14,229 bases of DNA, taken from NCBI GenBank assembly GCA_903928275.1, contig CAIYQJ010000178.1, positions 1-14,229 of the forward strand, written 5' to 3'. Position numbers and translations under genes: made by a program. The notes under the pieces were generated by a model. The model made no database searches. It was not told the DNA's origin and saw nothing but the letters and a program-made list of their open reading frames with translations. Position 1 is the first letter of the stretch; each line of letters starts with the position of its first letter. This stretch comes from an uncultured Chloroflexota bacterium. GTDB lineage: Bacteria > Chloroflexota > Limnocylindria > Limnocylindrales > CSP1-4. Shown here one piece after another: positions 12,778 through 14,229 of this stretch.

Positions 12778-14229
12778 ATGACCGCGATGCCCGCACCCCG
12801 CGTCCTGCCGCTCACCCGGTGGCGGGAGCCGTTCACCGCCCTCGACCCCGACGGCCTGGAGCGCGTGCATCGCGCAGCGCTCGACGTCCTGGACCGCGTC
12901 GGCGTCGTGGTGCGCTCCGAGGGCATCCGTCGCGATCTGGCGGCCGCCGGCATGCGCGTCGACGACGCGTCCGAGCGGGTCCGCTTCGGGCCCGGATCCG
13001 TGGATGCGGCCCTCCGGGCAGCTCCGCGTGCGTTCACGCTGGCGGCGCGCGACCCTGCGGCGGACCTCCCGCTGGACGGGACGCACGCCTGGCTGTCGCT
13101 CGACGGCAGCGCCGCGGAGATGGTCGACTTCGGGACGGGCCGGCGGCGGCCATCCGGGGTCGCCGACCTCGCCGCCGTCTCACGGCTCGCGGACGCACTG
13201 CCCGAGATCGGGTTCCTCTGGCAGGCCGTGGAGGCCGGCGATCGCCCCGTCGCCACGCGCCCTCTCCACGAGCTTCGCGCCCAGATGACGCACAGCAGCA
13301 AGCACGTCCAGCTCATGACGGCGGTCGACCCGCTCCAGGCGGAGGGTGCGGTGGAGATGGCCCGGGCCGTGGTGGGCGGCGCGGAAGCGCTGCGGGCGCG
13401 GCCGATCCTCTCCGCGTTCGAGGTGAGCCTCAGCCCGCTCACGTTCGAGGGCGCGGCGCTCGAGGCGGCGGTGGTCTATGCGCGCGCCGGCGTGCCGTGC
13501 GGGTTCGTCGTCATGCCGATCGCGTGCGCCACCGCGCCCGCCACCCCCGCGGGCGTCCTCGTCCTCAGCCACGCGGAGGCGCTCGCCGGGATCGCGATCC
13601 TCGAGACCCTCGTCCCGGGCGCGCCCACGTTCTACGGAGCGTGCAGCACGACGATGGACCTGCGGTCGGCGCTCGTCGCGTGCGGCGGGCCGGAGGATCT
13701 CCTCTTCCAGGTGGCGCTCGCGCAGCTCGGCCATGCCGCCGGCGTGCCCGTGAGCATCGGGACGTTCGCGACGGGCTCCAAGTCGCCCGACTGGCAGGCA
13801 GGCCTGGAGAACGGGCTGTCGGGCCTCGCGAGCCTCCTCGCCGGCGCGGACATGTGCTCGGGGGCCGGCCTCCTCCACGCGGCCCGCGTCTACTCGCTCG
13901 ACGACCTCGTCCTCGACACGGAGATCTGGAGCCTGCTGGCGCACTTCGCACGCGGCATCCCGCTCTCGGACGACGACCTCGCGGTCGAAGTGATCGCGAC
14001 CGTGGGGCCGGCCGGCGACTTCCTCACCGAGGATCACACGCTCGCGCGCATGCGGCAGCTGTGGCAGCCGCGCTACTTCGACCGTCGGACCTGGGAGGAC
14101 TGGGAGGCCGCGGGCCGGCCCACGCCCCCGGATCGGGCGCACGACCGCGTGCGTGCGATCCTCGAGAGCCACGTCGTCATGCCGCTGCCGGAAGGGGTGC
14201 CGGGGGAGCTCGACCGGATCGTCGAGGCG
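12778..14229 (+). CDS. MttB-family corrinoid-type methyltransferase, nearly complete
   Basis: ATG 12778, with AGAGG 5 bp upstream, opens 484 codons without a stop to the window edge. Family landmarks are DGSAAEMVDFGTGRRRPS (from D109), LPEIGFLWQ, HSSKHVQLM, YGACSTTMDLRSA (from Y286), HAAGVPVSIGTFATGSKSPD and a late DLVLDTEIWSL. MttB and its relatives (such as MtgB) move a methyl group from trimethylamine, glycine betaine or similar quaternary amines to a corrinoid protein. There is no in-frame TAG, so this belongs to the non-pyrrolysine branch; glycine betaine, proline betaine or carnitine-like substrates are more plausible than trimethylamine. Family length is about 470-500, so only a few C-terminal residues are missing. 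No corrinoid-binding partner is in view; it could follow beyond the edge. Confidence 0.88.
   Translation, partial: MTAMPAPRVLPLTRWREPFTALDPDGLERVHRAALDVLDRVGVVVRSEGIRRDLAAAGMRVDDASERVRFGPGSVDAALRAAPRAFTLAARDPAADLPLDGTHAWLSLDGSAAEMVDFGTGRRRPSGVADLAAVSRLADALPEIGFLWQAVEAGDRPVATRPLHELRAQMTHSSKHVQLMTAVDPLQAEGAVEMARAVVGGAEALRARPILSAFEVSLSPLTFEGAALEAAVVYARAGVPCGFVVMPIACATAPATPAGVLVLSHAEALAGIAILETLVPGAPTFYGACSTTMDLRSALVACGGPEDLLFQVALAQLGHAAGVPVSIGTFATGSKSPDWQAGLENGLSGLASLLAGADMCSGAGLLHAARVYSLDDLVLDTEIWSLLAHFARGIPLSDDDLAVEVIATVGPAGDFLTEDHTLARMRQLWQPRYFDRRTWEDWEAAGRPTPPDRAHDRVRAILESHVVMPLPEGVPGELDRIVEA

Noticed and set aside
13180..14172. 330-codon open frame on the minus strand
   Set aside because: It lies opposite the MttB-family gene, which has conserved motifs throughout. 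The antisense product is Arg/Glu/His-rich noise.

Overview
The window is about 14.2 kb of very GC-rich, densely coding DNA. Almost every frame is open by chance, so genes were chosen by protein motifs, start signals and neighbour overlaps rather than by ORF length. Gene content (CO-dehydrogenase maturation genes, a corrinoid-type methyltransferase relative, TAnnnT -10 boxes close to start codons) suggests a soil or freshwater Chloroflexota, perhaps of the Limnocylindria/Ellin6529 type. A high-GC actinobacterium or Dormibacterota is not excluded. No rRNA, tRNA, IS element, CRISPR array or origin was seen.

Left end (1-1170, minus): an OmpR/PhoB-type response regulator, apparently transcribed leaderless, followed 8 bp later by the N-terminus of a sensor kinase cut by the window edge. 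A direct repeat with 11-bp spacing (1212-1230) lies upstream and is a good candidate for the regulator's own operator. Centre-left (1248-7332, plus): a MetE-like protein that has lost most of its zinc ligands, then a molybdenum-hydroxylase maturation cluster: CoxD AAA+ ATPase, CoxE VWA protein, an XdhC/CoxF family protein and a MocA-like cytidylyltransferase. These genes are 1 bp apart, 73 bp apart and 4 bp overlapping. A glyoxalase-II-like metallo-hydrolase with its own apparent leaderless promoter closes the group. The structural genes coxM, coxS and coxL are not in the window.

Centre-right (12166 down to 7364, minus) is the most interesting part. A strong TTGACA-18-TAGACT promoter opens a leader of about 325 nt. 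The leader encodes a possible 31-codon peptide containing an Arg-Leu-Arg-Arg stretch, a hairpin inside that ORF, and a terminator-like hairpin. The terminator's 3' arm is repeated exactly (8 nt) at the Arg-Leu codons. This architecture resembles drug-responsive transcription attenuation. Behind it lie an ABC ATPase, a small basic protein with a very strong ribosome-binding site, an ABC-2 permease, a GNAT remnant, the ribosome-assembly GTPase RsgA and a tandem-GNAT acetyltransferase. All but one of the junctions overlap by 4-8 bp, so this looks like one operon.

Right end (12293-14229, plus): a leaderless four-helix membrane protein of unknown function, then an MttB-family (trimethylamine/betaine-type) methyltransferase without an in-frame amber codon. 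It runs off the window a few residues before its likely end.
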